A stretch of DNA of 41,539 bases from a virus, in the IMG/VR virus record IMGVR_UViG_3300031673_000160, positions 1 to 41,539 of that record; one strand, written 5' to 3'. Shown here one piece after another: positions 8,567-16,805 of the stretch (position 1 is its first letter; each line of letters begins with the position of its first letter). The position numbers and the translations under genes are program-made. Below the pieces are notes generated by a model, which saw only the letters and a program-made list of their open reading frames with translations, did not search any database and had not been told where the DNA came from.

Positions 8567-9338
8567 TCAAGAACTATATGATAAAACCTATAGGATACCC
8601 CCAGAGGTCTTAAAGGGTATCCAGACAGCCTTGGTATCCAATCCGCAAGGAGAAGGCGTAAAACGAGCTAAATTCATGCTTAAAAACGGTTCTATGACCT
8701 ATCAAGCAATGAAGAGATTAAAGAATTTCTTCGATTACTTCAATCCACAGTCAGATGACCCGACCCAATTCAGTCTTGCAGGTGGTCAACCCATGAAAGC
8801 GTTCATTGAAACCACATTGAATCAAGACAGAGCAGGTGTTGCAAGGTCAAAAGAAGTCAGACGTGATATAACAGCAAATCCGAATTCAGAATTAAAACCA
8901 TTTCAAGCACCAAGATTAAGTATAAACGAAGAAAAGAAAGAAAAAGCAAAAAATGCCGTTGCTGTTATCGTAAATAAAGACAATAAAATATTGTTATTAA
9001 AACGAGCAGATGGTAAAAAAATCTGGATGCCAAGCAAATGGGCACTTGTTGGTGGGGGAATTGAAAAAGGTGAGACCCCACAACAGGCATGTGAGAGAGA
9101 AATACTGGAAGAAACTGGTTTGGAAATCAAGAAATTCGTTCAGTCTTTTAGAATTGAAAGACATGCTGATAGCATTGAATATATTTTTGCTTGTAGATAT
9201 GATGGTGACCCAACAGATATTACGCTTAACGAAGAAAATACAAATTACGGTTGGTATGACGTGAGTGAAATGGAATATCTTGATATTGTTCCACATTTAA
9301 TCGAATATATTACTCTCGTGTTTAAAAAATACGAATAA
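8559..9338 (+). CDS. Nudix hydrolase with an unknown N-terminal domain
   Basis: The C-terminal half is a Nudix pyrophosphohydrolase. The Nudix box GX5EX7REUXEEXGU is complete at about residues 166-188 (GGIEKGET...REILEETGL), preceded by the typical strand VAVIVNKDNKILLLKRAD. Such enzymes cleave nucleoside diphosphates linked to another group: damaged dNTPs, NAD, ADP-ribose or capped RNA. The substrate cannot be read from this sequence. The first ~120 residues form a separate helical domain (RIPPEVLKGIQTALVSN..., KRAKFMLKNGSMTYQAMKRL) that I do not recognise. The start at 8559 has GGAGAAG upstream and overlaps the previous gene by 8 bases. Given the ART-like and RNA-repair genes downstream, ADP-ribose or RNA-end substrates are possible. 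Confidence 0.88.
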   Translation: MANQELYDKTYRIPPEVLKGIQTALVSNPQGEGVKRAKFMLKNGSMTYQAMKRLKNFFDYFNPQSDDPTQFSLAGGQPMKAFIETTLNQDRAGVARSKEVRRDITANPNSELKPFQAPRLSINEEKKEKAKNAVAVIVNKDNKILLLKRADGKKIWMPSKWALVGGGIEKGETPQQACEREILEETGLEIKKFVQSFRIERHADSIEYIFACRYDGDPTDITLNEENTNYGWYDVSEMEYLDIVPHLIEYITLVFKKYE

Positions 9339-9341
9339 TTT

Positions 9342-9350
9342 GTATTTATA
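9342..9350 (+). promoter_or_regulatory. GTATTTATA phage promoter candidate
   Basis: GTATTTATA is 31 bases before the ATG at 9382 and immediately follows the Nudix stop codon. The leader is nearly pure A/T with no Shine-Dalgarno sequence. Confidence 0.55.
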
Positions 9351-9381
9351 AGAAATAACAGAAAAATTAATAATAAATAAA

Positions 9382-9960
9382 ATGGCAGAAGAAACCAGTA
9401 GATTGTTAGAAAATAGTGCAGAATTAAGAACCTGTTCGTTAGCAAAAAATAGTGCTGGATACACACCCGGAAAGGAATATCTTCCAACTACTCCAGACAC
9501 AATTTCAGATGGTGATAACAGGGGAAGAGACCCTGAATCAGAAGGCGCAATAATTGGCACGCAAATCGATATCGAAACAAGGACTAAGCAGATGGCAAAG
9601 AATGCCGATGGTTATACGTATGGTAATGAGTACGGTCCGAGTCACGCAGACACTATTTCAGATGGTGATTGTAGAGGCAGAGACCCTGAATCAGAAGGCG
9701 GTTCAATTGGAACAAACAAAGATATTGACACACGGAATAAACAGATGGCAAAGAATGCCGATGGTTATACGTATGGTAATGAGTATTGTGCAGGTGTTGC
9801 TGATACGGTTGCTGATGGTGACGATAAAGGCAGAGAACCAGAAGTTGGTGAAGAAGCTGGAACTTGTATCGATTTCAATAATAGGAATCGTTTACTTGCA
9901 AAAAATGCTGGTCTTTACACAAAAGGTAATGAATATTGTGCAGGTAGTGGTAGAGTATAA
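9382..9960 (+). CDS. Tandem-repeat protein (four AKNxxGYTxGxEY repeats), function unknown
   Basis: The whole 192-residue protein is built from about 51-residue repeats. AKNxxGYTxGxEY occurs four times, starting near residues 21, 72, 123 and 173. Between them a DTISDGDxRGRDPESEG segment is repeated, diverging in the last copy (DTVADGDDKGREPE). The repeat is Asp/Gly/Asn-rich, acidic and without hydrophobic core stretches or membrane segments, so each unit is probably a small metal- or partner-binding turn structure. A few Cys appear in the later copies (NEYCAG twice). The gene follows a GTATTTATA motif and its stop overlaps the next start (TAATG). An abundant virion or decoration protein is one guess; no known family is recognised. 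Confidence 0.85.
   Translation: MAEETSRLLENSAELRTCSLAKNSAGYTPGKEYLPTTPDTISDGDNRGRDPESEGAIIGTQIDIETRTKQMAKNADGYTYGNEYGPSHADTISDGDCRGRDPESEGGSIGTNKDIDTRNKQMAKNADGYTYGNEYCAGVADTVADGDDKGREPEVGEEAGTCIDFNNRNRLLAKNAGLYTKGNEYCAGSGRV
9528..9785 (+). repeat. 153-base direct repeat inside the tandem-repeat gene
   Basis: Two stretches recur exactly 153 bases apart. A 20-base block is at 9528-9547 and 9681-9700. A 44-base block is at 9589-9632 and 9742-9785. Near-identity at the DNA level, not only in protein, indicates recent duplication or gene conversion between repeat units. Confidence 0.85.
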
Positions 9961-10916
9961 TGATAAATGAGGCTAAAATATTGTTCAATAATATCAAAAA
10001 CTTTCGCAATCTCTTAACAGAAGGCGTTGGTCAGGATGCTATTAAGAAAGCGATTGAAAATCATGAATGGATTTATCTTTACTATAACGGTGATGATGAA
10101 GATGGTAAAAATGCAACTGGTTATCGAACGGTAAGACCTTATGTACTTGGCACAAATGCTGCTGGAAACACGGTTTTGAGAGCATGGCAAGACAATCCAA
10201 AAAATAGTTGGCATTTCAGTAACCGAAAGACACGTCCCGATAGTCAATATCATGATTATTGGAGTGATTCCGAGGGTGTGAAACCGGGCTGGCGAATGTT
10301 CAACTTGGATAAAATTTCAAAAGTATATCCAACAGGTAAGAAATTTAATGACGCAAATGGTCTACCTATGATACCTGCGGGATATCATGAAGGTAGTGAT
10401 GACAACATGACCAGTGTTATTGCATATGTATCAACAAAAACCGAACCTGATTTTGATATGAAATATGATAAGGATGTTCAAACAGATATCATATCAAGAA
10501 CAGACCGAGATAAAGCGAAATGGGATAGTATTAGAAGAGGAAATAAGAATGCGAAGAAAATCACTGCCGATGACGTGGTTAAATTACGTGATGTCGCAAG
10601 TCGTGTACAAAAAACCGCACATGGTAGTTATCTCGTTGTAATTGATGACCGAAATAATTTCCAATTGATGTTGGGGAAAGATAAGGATAAACAAAATATC
10701 CCAGACATCGCAATTGTTGGGTCATTACCTTATTTATATGACAGTCTTGTTAAACAAAATGCCCCTGCCGATGACAAATTCTTCAATGATATGAAAAACA
10801 AGACACAAACTGATTTAAGACTGAAAGCACAAGATACTGCAAATCAGCCTGAACCAGAAATAAAAGAAACAAAAACTCCAGAAATACCATATAAGAAAAT
10901 GACTTTTTTCAAATAA
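9960..10916 (+). CDS. WYL-like domain protein, 318 aa
   Basis: Residues ~26-128 match the WYL fold pattern: 'AIKKAIENHEWIYLYYNG', then 'GYRTVRPYVLGTNAAGNTVLRAW', then after a loop 'WRMFNLDKISKVYPTGKKF'. That is the usual strand, RxxxPYxLG, LRAW, and 'R-F-LDRI' order. WYL domains bind nucleic acid or nucleotide ligands and often regulate defence genes or activate helicases and nucleases. Here there is no HTH in front. The remaining ~190 residues are unassigned, with one segment (GSYLVVIDDRNNFQLMLGKDK) predicted as beta. The start overlaps the upstream stop (TAATG). A role as ligand sensor or nucleic-acid-binding effector is inferred. Confidence 0.75.
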   Translation: MINEAKILFNNIKNFRNLLTEGVGQDAIKKAIENHEWIYLYYNGDDEDGKNATGYRTVRPYVLGTNAAGNTVLRAWQDNPKNSWHFSNRKTRPDSQYHDYWSDSEGVKPGWRMFNLDKISKVYPTGKKFNDANGLPMIPAGYHEGSDDNMTSVIAYVSTKTEPDFDMKYDKDVQTDIISRTDRDKAKWDSIRRGNKNAKKITADDVVKLRDVASRVQKTAHGSYLVVIDDRNNFQLMLGKDKDKQNIPDIAIVGSLPYLYDSLVKQNAPADDKFFNDMKNKTQTDLRLKAQDTANQPEPEIKETKTPEIPYKKMTFFK

Positions 10917-10920
10917 TGAA

Positions 10921-10929
10921 GTATTTATA
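10921..10929 (+). promoter_or_regulatory. GTATTTATA phage promoter candidate
   Basis: GTATTTATA lies 23 bases before the ATG at 10953 and just after the WYL-like gene's TAA, followed by an A-rich leader. Confidence 0.55.
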
Positions 10930-10952
10930 AAAAAATATAAAATTTTATAATA

Positions 10953-11645
10953 ATGGCAAAAAAACTTGACTTAAATAAATTAAGGGATGAAATCGATAAG
11001 GAGAAGCAGAGTCGAAACATGATTCCATCTAAATTAGGTGAAAGTGTTGGTAGAGGCGTGTCACCACGAGATGAATTCTTAACTGGATTATTGCAAGCCA
11101 GAGAAACTGGAAATGACACCCCTTCAACTACACTAATTAAAGTAGTTGAAAACAAGGTAGCTGAAAAACATGGTGGAATAAAAAAACATGTTATTAATGA
11201 AGCAGCACCAGTCCAACGTCCCACAACAGTTGACATGTCGCCTGAAAGGGATGAACAACTATTTGCTGACCTTGAGAAGAAAAGAAAAGCAACTCTTGCT
11301 GAAAGTATTCAGGCATTCACTGGTTCACAATCTGCTGCACCACCAGCACCTTCTGTAAATTATAACGGACAACAATTCTTGACATCAGCACCTGTTCTAC
11401 CTGCTGGAGCACCAATGCAAATAAATGAAGCAGCACTGGTTGAGGGCGTAAAAAACGTTGTTAATGAATATCTCAGTGAGAATCTTGGTGTTGTATTTGA
11501 AGAAGCAATCAAGGGAACGATAATCGAAATGTATGCCGTGGAACGAATCAAAGAAGTCTTGAATGAAAACCGAGATTTAATTAAAACAGTGGTTATTGAA
11601 ACCATTCGAGAGATTCAAGCAAAAAACAAAGCAAAGGCGCAATAA
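10953..11645 (+). CDS. Hypothetical protein, 230 aa, helical ends
   Basis: No domain is recognised. The N-terminus is charged and helical (KKLDLNKLRDEIDKEKQSR). The middle (about 90-150) is Ala/Pro-rich and probably flexible (SAAPPAPSVNYNGQQF). The C-terminal ~70 residues form a long amphipathic helix region (GVKNVVNEYLSENLGVVFEEA, then VVIETIREIQAKNK), suggesting oligomerisation. Its stop codon lies inside the terminator hairpin. A small structural or scaffolding-type protein is possible. Confidence 0.75.
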   Translation: MAKKLDLNKLRDEIDKEKQSRNMIPSKLGESVGRGVSPRDEFLTGLLQARETGNDTPSTTLIKVVENKVAEKHGGIKKHVINEAAPVQRPTTVDMSPERDEQLFADLEKKRKATLAESIQAFTGSQSAAPPAPSVNYNGQQFLTSAPVLPAGAPMQINEAALVEGVKNVVNEYLSENLGVVFEEAIKGTIIEMYAVERIKEVLNENRDLIKTVVIETIREIQAKNKAKAQ

Positions 11646-11662
11646 TTATTGCGCTTTTTTTT
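11637..11662 (+). terminator. Rho-independent terminator (perfect palindrome + T8)
   Basis: The 18-base perfect palindrome GCGCAATAATTATTGCGC (11637-11654) is followed by eight T. It includes the TAA stop of the preceding gene and separates it from the giant gene at 11703. Confidence 0.9.
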
Positions 11663-11674
11663 ACTACCCTTTCT

Positions 11675-11683
11675 GTATTTATG
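11675..11683 (+). promoter_or_regulatory. GTATTTATG phage promoter candidate
   Basis: GTATTTATG lies 13 bases after the terminator T-tract and 19 bases before the giant gene. It is followed by a short inverted repeat, GAATATA-A-TATATTC (11683-11697). Confidence 0.5.
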
Positions 11684-11702
11684 AATATAATATATTCGTA
11701 AC

Positions 11703-14700
11703 ATGACTTATGATGAATTCAAACAAAATTTCTTACCAGAATTCCTAAATATTAATTCCTATGCTGGTAGGATGAAATATGCTGATGAAAATCTTCAGAG
11801 AATCGGCAGTGGTACTGGAAGAGCAGTTTATGATATTGATGGTGAAAAGGTTTTGAAACTCGCAAAAAACGCCAAAGGTATTGCACAGAACGAAGCCGAA
11901 GCAGGTGCTGGATATTATCGTGATACCCAACATATAGTAACCATTGTTTTTGACAGTGAGGATAATAATAGTTGGTTGATTTCCGAGAAAGCGAAAAAGG
12001 TTAATGAGGCACGAATTAAAGAACTCACTGGTATCCCAAGCCTCAATGATTTATATTATTTTCTTAGAAATTTCAAAGAACAAAATAATGGTAGAAAAAA
12101 AATTATTCATCAAGACCAAGAACTCGTGGAATTTTTCTACGAAAACGAATTCGCACAAGACCTACAAAATTTCATAGCCAATTATAGTCAACATGCTGGT
12201 GACATGGGCAGACCAAGTACATATGGTGAAGTACTTCGAGACGGTCAACCGACAATTGTTCTAACAGATTACGGTTTGAATGATGAAGTATATGACAGCC
12301 ATTATAATCGACAGAGAAAGCAGAGATATGGAATGCATGAACTCTTCAATTATGCAGACGGTAATGATGATATTCTTAGTGATGCTGGTGGTGGAATGGA
12401 TATTAGACACGGTATGTGGGCACAAATGCCTTATAGTGTGGATGATGGTCAAGGTGTTATCAATGAAAACTTTATTAAATTTGTTTCAAATCATGACAAA
12501 TATCCCAATAAGCCAGTAGCGGGTCTTCCTGTTCTTGCAGACCATTTTCAGAACTGTGTGAATAACATCAAAGAAACATTAAAACATGTTGAAAACAAAA
12601 AACAGTTTTATGGTAATTTATTGGAACTCCAGAACTATCTAATTAGACGAGGTTTTTATGACCGAGACCCATTAATGAGTGAAGAATATGTTATTAATGA
12701 AGACACTCCTTCTGTTGACCCCGATACGTTAAATGATAGAAATTATAGTGATAAACTGGCGACTGCGGTTGCAATTAAATTAAACCTAACATCACCAAAA
12801 TATCTGGGTGGTGGAGGAAATGGGTTTGCATATGAGATTAATGATAATCTTATAATGAAACTAACCACAGATATTAGTGAAGCAGATGCTGCATCAAGAC
12901 TAATGAGAGGTCAACCCAAAAACATATCAATAATTTTCAATCTATATAAAGTCGTTGATACCGAAACCGATAAAGCGGTTTTTGTCATAATGCAAGAAAA
13001 TATCAACGATAAACCACTGGATAGACTTAGAAAACTTCAAGCCGATATTTCCACAATAAAACCAGATGGTTTGGATTATGAAGATATTATGGTAAATATA
13101 AAAAAACCAAAGAAGTTTAATCATAATGAATGGGTTGTGTGGGCGAAAAAAATATTAACTAATAATCCAGAATCTGGTGTTAGTCAACAAGAAAGACAAG
13201 CAGCATATGAATATCTTCTCGACATGTTCAAAATACGTCAGGAATTATTAGATTACCGCATCAAATCGACTGATTATATTGCGATTGCGAATCTTGGTTA
13301 TAAAAATGGTGTGTTGAAATTTTTTGATGTTGGTGGTTATTATGGTGTCGGTGAACCAGAAATTGGTGATGAAGATATCATAAATTTACCTGAAAACCTT
13401 AGTGAAGAACAATTAAGTGAAGACTATCCCAGAGACCGTGCAGATGCAATTGCTGTTGAAATTGGGAAAAAACTTGGTGTCGAACCACAGTATATCGGAC
13501 ACGGATTATTTGGTGTTGCATACGATATTGGTGATAATAAAGTGTTAAAAATAACATCAGATAAAAGTGAGGCAGCAGAAAATCTTGGACTTATTGGAAA
13601 ACCTCTGAAATATATTGCACAACCATATCGGGTATTTCAAGTCAATTCGGAAGTGAATGCTGATTTCCCAATAACATATGGTATTATTCTGGAGAAATTA
13701 AAAACAGACCAACCATATTTTAAACGTATGTATGATAGACTTGAATATGTCTTTAAAAATATTTTTAATATTGATTATAAAGAAGCACTTGAGGTATATC
13801 TATATGGTCATCAATTTGACCACGATATTGAAAAAAGCGAGGTTGACCACTATTTTAAAAAGAACAGTGAAGACGCAGAATTCTTTTTCAGTATTTTGAG
13901 AATTGCTGAAGAACTTGATAAGTATGGTGTGGAAAGTCTTGATTATTATAATGCTGAAAATCTTGGATACAAGAAAGACGGTGCAATTGGTTTCTTTGAT
14001 GTGGGGTTCGGCAATGGATTTTTACAACCAACTGATGCGGAACAAATGGGTGTGAATGTTGCTGAAGACGGTAGTGCTAAATTCAGTACTGATAATGCGA
14101 TAGCACAGGATGATTTTCCACCATATAATAGTAATGATACTTCTCCAATGATTAATAATGACTTGGATGCGAATGTTGCTTCCACAATGTATGAAGACCT
14201 TGAATATAACCATGTTGTTGGTGACGCTACTGAAGATAAATATATGTTAACTGAAAATGAGGGGGAAAAATATTATCGTGCTGTTGAGAAAAATATGGGT
14301 AAGACAATTGAGTTCGAACCAGAAGGTTTTTATGAAGCAATTGATGATGACGGCAATCCAATTTATCAATATGATACATTCTGGGAAAGTGATATAGCAG
14401 AAGTTGCTGCAAGTAAAACTATTGGTGGTGCTGTAATGGGATTATACTCAATGTTTAGGACAAATGGTAGAAATCCAGAAACATTCTATATTTATATGAT
14501 TAATGAAAAACCCGATGTTGATATTTCTCATTGGGATATGGGTGATTTTTATCATTTAAAAGAGGTTAGATATCGTAGAGCGGTTCAGGGTAAATATATA
14601 GGTAAACTGATAATTACTGATGACATGAAAACAAAATTAAATGCTTTTTATAATATGAATTCATTAGAAGCATATGATGAACCCGATGATGAGACATATG

Positions 14701-16802
14701 AAATTGTGAAAAATACTGATTATGACCAATATATTGATAATGTTAAGGGTATGGTGCATGAAAGGAATAAATCATTTGGCACTGGTTCTAAAACAGTAAA
14801 GGTAAAAAGAAAATGTCAACTTGCTGGATTAGGTAATACCAGTGTTGCTTGTAATCAAGGTGATATAAATAATCTGGAATTCGGTTCAGTTAATGAGGAA
14901 GATTTGGAAATCAGGGAATATTTTAGTAGTCTTGTACCTAAAATAGATGAGGGAGAAATTATGACATTACAAGACCTACCTTTTAGAAAAGAAGTCGAAC
15001 AACTTGGTGGTAAGATATTTAGCGTTGGTGGTGCTGTCCGTGACGAGTTTCTGGGTAAAGAATCTAAAGACTTAGATGTGCTGGTAACTGGTATTCCTAT
15101 GGACAGTCTTGAACAACTACTTAAGAAATATGGTGGGGTAAATAATGTCGGTGCGAGTTTTGGTGTTTTGAAGTTCGTACCAAAGGGCAGTAAAGAAGAA
15201 ATTGATATTGCGATTCCCCGTACTGAAGTACCAACTGGTGCTGGTGGTCATCAAGGTTTTGATGTGACTTCAGACCACGAATTACCAATTGAAAAAGATT
15301 TGGAACGCAGAGATTTTACAATTAATGCAATAGCCAAGGACATTGATGGGAACATAATTGACCCATATAATGGTCAGGAAGACCTGAAGAATAAAATTAT
15401 TCGTATTGTTAATCCAAAAGCATTTAGTGATGACCCATTGAGGATGTTACGTGCAGTTCAGTTTGCCAGTCGTTTCGGTTTCACAATCGAACCCAAGACC
15501 ATGCAAATGATAATTGATAATGCCAGTAAGATTACTGAGATTGCACCAGAAAGAATTTTAATTGAACTTGAAAAGATTGTTACAAAAGGCAATGCGTTAA
15601 TTGGTGTTGAGCTACTGGCTTCAACTGGTTTGTTTAAGCAGATTTTCGGTAACGAAATCCAACCTTCTCAAATAGGTCGTAGAGACTTTACTGGTGTCAA
15701 AACAATGGCTGAATTATTATTCTTAATGATGAATGGTGTGGTTCAGAATCCCGCAGAATTCTATCTTAGTAGGTTTAGCACCGAAGACGCTAAAAGAGAT
15801 AGAACATATAAAGAATTACAGGCATTGGATTTAGCATTCAACTCAGACTTACTTGACCAACAAATGAGTCCAGTTAAAGCAAGGTCAATTGCTCATAACA
15901 TGTATACAACAGCATCACAGACACTCGAAAGTCAAGTCTTACCTGAAGCAATTGCTGTTGCTGCACAGGAATTGCTACAAGGTAAGTATCCGAAAACCGT
16001 CAATGAGTTGGCGGTTAATGGCAATGATTTAATGCAAAAAGGATTGCAGGGAAAAGCAATAGGAGACATGCAAAAATCAATGCTAATTAGGATTTATGCT
16101 GATAAGATTAGGAACAATAAGGAAGAATTACTATCTTTGGTGAAATCTAATAATGAAAAATTAAACGAATTATCTCATTTAGATTTTGAAAGAGAAAGTA
16201 AATGGAATATAAATGGTGAAGAGGTCGAATTAGATTTTTTTATTGAGAAATACGATAAATGGAATTATAAATATGAAAGATTTAGAGACCCATCTAAAGA
16301 ATCGGTGTTGAGATTTATAGAAGATGAGTTTCCAGAATTTGTTAATGATGAAAAACTAAAAAAAGAATTATATTGGGCATTGACTGATAGAGAATTATTG
16401 AATGAAGACGAAATGAAAAAAGTGAGTTACAGTGCGGTAGTTCTTGATGATAAGTCGAAAGCAAGTTTACTTAAAGTATTCAGTCCAATGATACCTGAAG
16501 GTTGGGAAGTCATTGCTCACCATATGACAATAAAAATGGGTGCGCTTGAAAACGGTAGTAGAGAAAAAGATGATATGGAAAACGGTACTGAAATTACATT
16601 AAAAGTAAATGATTATGCTATGGATGAACTGGTAATGGCTGTTGGTGTTGAAGGATACCCAACTACAAATCCTAAACCACATATAACAATTGCTGTAAAT
16701 AGAATAGAAGGTGGGAAACCGTTCCTCTCAAACAAATTAACTGATTGGAAACCATTAGGGTTTCCCATAACATTAACTGGAAAAGTAAGTGAAGAAGGGT
16801 AA
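11703..16802 (+). CDS. Giant multidomain protein: three kinase-like modules, CCA/poly(A)-type nucleotidyltransferase, 2H phosphoesterase
   Basis: The 1699-residue protein has several modules. Three kinase-like units start with glycine loops at about 35-43 (GSGTGRAVY), 369-377 (GGGGNGFAY) and 599-607 (GHGLFGVAY). Each continues to a VLKL/IMKL/VLKI strand and later a DFG-like DYG (~189) or FFDVG (~540, ~764). HRD is not evident, so they may be atypical or inactive. Residues ~1090-1300 are a class II tRNA nucleotidyltransferase/poly(A)-polymerase head and neck: SVGGAVRDEFLG, metal-binding DLD (1123-1125), RRDFTINAIA and DPLRMLRAVQFASRFGF. The end (~1573-1699) carries the two HxT motifs of 2H phosphoesterases, H1607-M-T and H1660-I-T. 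Adding nucleotides to RNA 3' ends and opening cyclic phosphates together point to RNA end repair, which is inferred. Residues ~850-975 may hold a further ART-like region. Confidence 0.88.
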   Translation: MTYDEFKQNFLPEFLNINSYAGRMKYADENLQRIGSGTGRAVYDIDGEKVLKLAKNAKGIAQNEAEAGAGYYRDTQHIVTIVFDSEDNNSWLISEKAKKVNEARIKELTGIPSLNDLYYFLRNFKEQNNGRKKIIHQDQELVEFFYENEFAQDLQNFIANYSQHAGDMGRPSTYGEVLRDGQPTIVLTDYGLNDEVYDSHYNRQRKQRYGMHELFNYADGNDDILSDAGGGMDIRHGMWAQMPYSVDDGQGVINENFIKFVSNHDKYPNKPVAGLPVLADHFQNCVNNIKETLKHVENKKQFYGNLLELQNYLIRRGFYDRDPLMSEEYVINEDTPSVDPDTLNDRNYSDKLATAVAIKLNLTSPKYLGGGGNGFAYEINDNLIMKLTTDISEADAASRLMRGQPKNISIIFNLYKVVDTETDKAVFVIMQENINDKPLDRLRKLQADISTIKPDGLDYEDIMVNIKKPKKFNHNEWVVWAKKILTNNPESGVSQQERQAAYEYLLDMFKIRQELLDYRIKSTDYIAIANLGYKNGVLKFFDVGGYYGVGEPEIGDEDIINLPENLSEEQLSEDYPRDRADAIAVEIGKKLGVEPQYIGHGLFGVAYDIGDNKVLKITSDKSEAAENLGLIGKPLKYIAQPYRVFQVNSEVNADFPITYGIILEKLKTDQPYFKRMYDRLEYVFKNIFNIDYKEALEVYLYGHQFDHDIEKSEVDHYFKKNSEDAEFFFSILRIAEELDKYGVESLDYYNAENLGYKKDGAIGFFDVGFGNGFLQPTDAEQMGVNVAEDGSAKFSTDNAIAQDDFPPYNSNDTSPMINNDLDANVASTMYEDLEYNHVVGDATEDKYMLTENEGEKYYRAVEKNMGKTIEFEPEGFYEAIDDDGNPIYQYDTFWESDIAEVAASKTIGGAVMGLYSMFRTNGRNPETFYIYMINEKPDVDISHWDMGDFYHLKEVRYRRAVQGKYIGKLIITDDMKTKLNAFYNMNSLEAYDEPDDETYEIVKNTDYDQYIDNVKGMVHERNKSFGTGSKTVKVKRKCQLAGLGNTSVACNQGDINNLEFGSVNEEDLEIREYFSSLVPKIDEGEIMTLQDLPFRKEVEQLGGKIFSVGGAVRDEFLGKESKDLDVLVTGIPMDSLEQLLKKYGGVNNVGASFGVLKFVPKGSKEEIDIAIPRTEVPTGAGGHQGFDVTSDHELPIEKDLERRDFTINAIAKDIDGNIIDPYNGQEDLKNKIIRIVNPKAFSDDPLRMLRAVQFASRFGFTIEPKTMQMIIDNASKITEIAPERILIELEKIVTKGNALIGVELLASTGLFKQIFGNEIQPSQIGRRDFTGVKTMAELLFLMMNGVVQNPAEFYLSRFSTEDAKRDRTYKELQALDLAFNSDLLDQQMSPVKARSIAHNMYTTASQTLESQVLPEAIAVAAQELLQGKYPKTVNELAVNGNDLMQKGLQGKAIGDMQKSMLIRIYADKIRNNKEELLSLVKSNNEKLNELSHLDFERESKWNINGEEVELDFFIEKYDKWNYKYERFRDPSKESVLRFIEDEFPEFVNDEKLKKELYWALTDRELLNEDEMKKVSYSAVVLDDKSKASLLKVFSPMIPEGWEVIAHHMTIKMGALENGSREKDDMENGTEITLKVNDYAMDELVMAVGVEGYPTTNPKPHITIAVNRIEGGKPFLSNKLTDWKPLGFPITLTGKVSEEG

Positions 16803-16805
16803 ATT

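Noticed and set aside
9554-9970. Plus-strand open frame of 138 codons overlapping the tandem-repeat gene in another frame
   Set aside because: It is open because the DNA repeats keep the shifted frame free of stops; its sequence is a repetitive Met/Val/Arg-rich shadow without a leader, and the main frame has the promoter motif and coupled stop.
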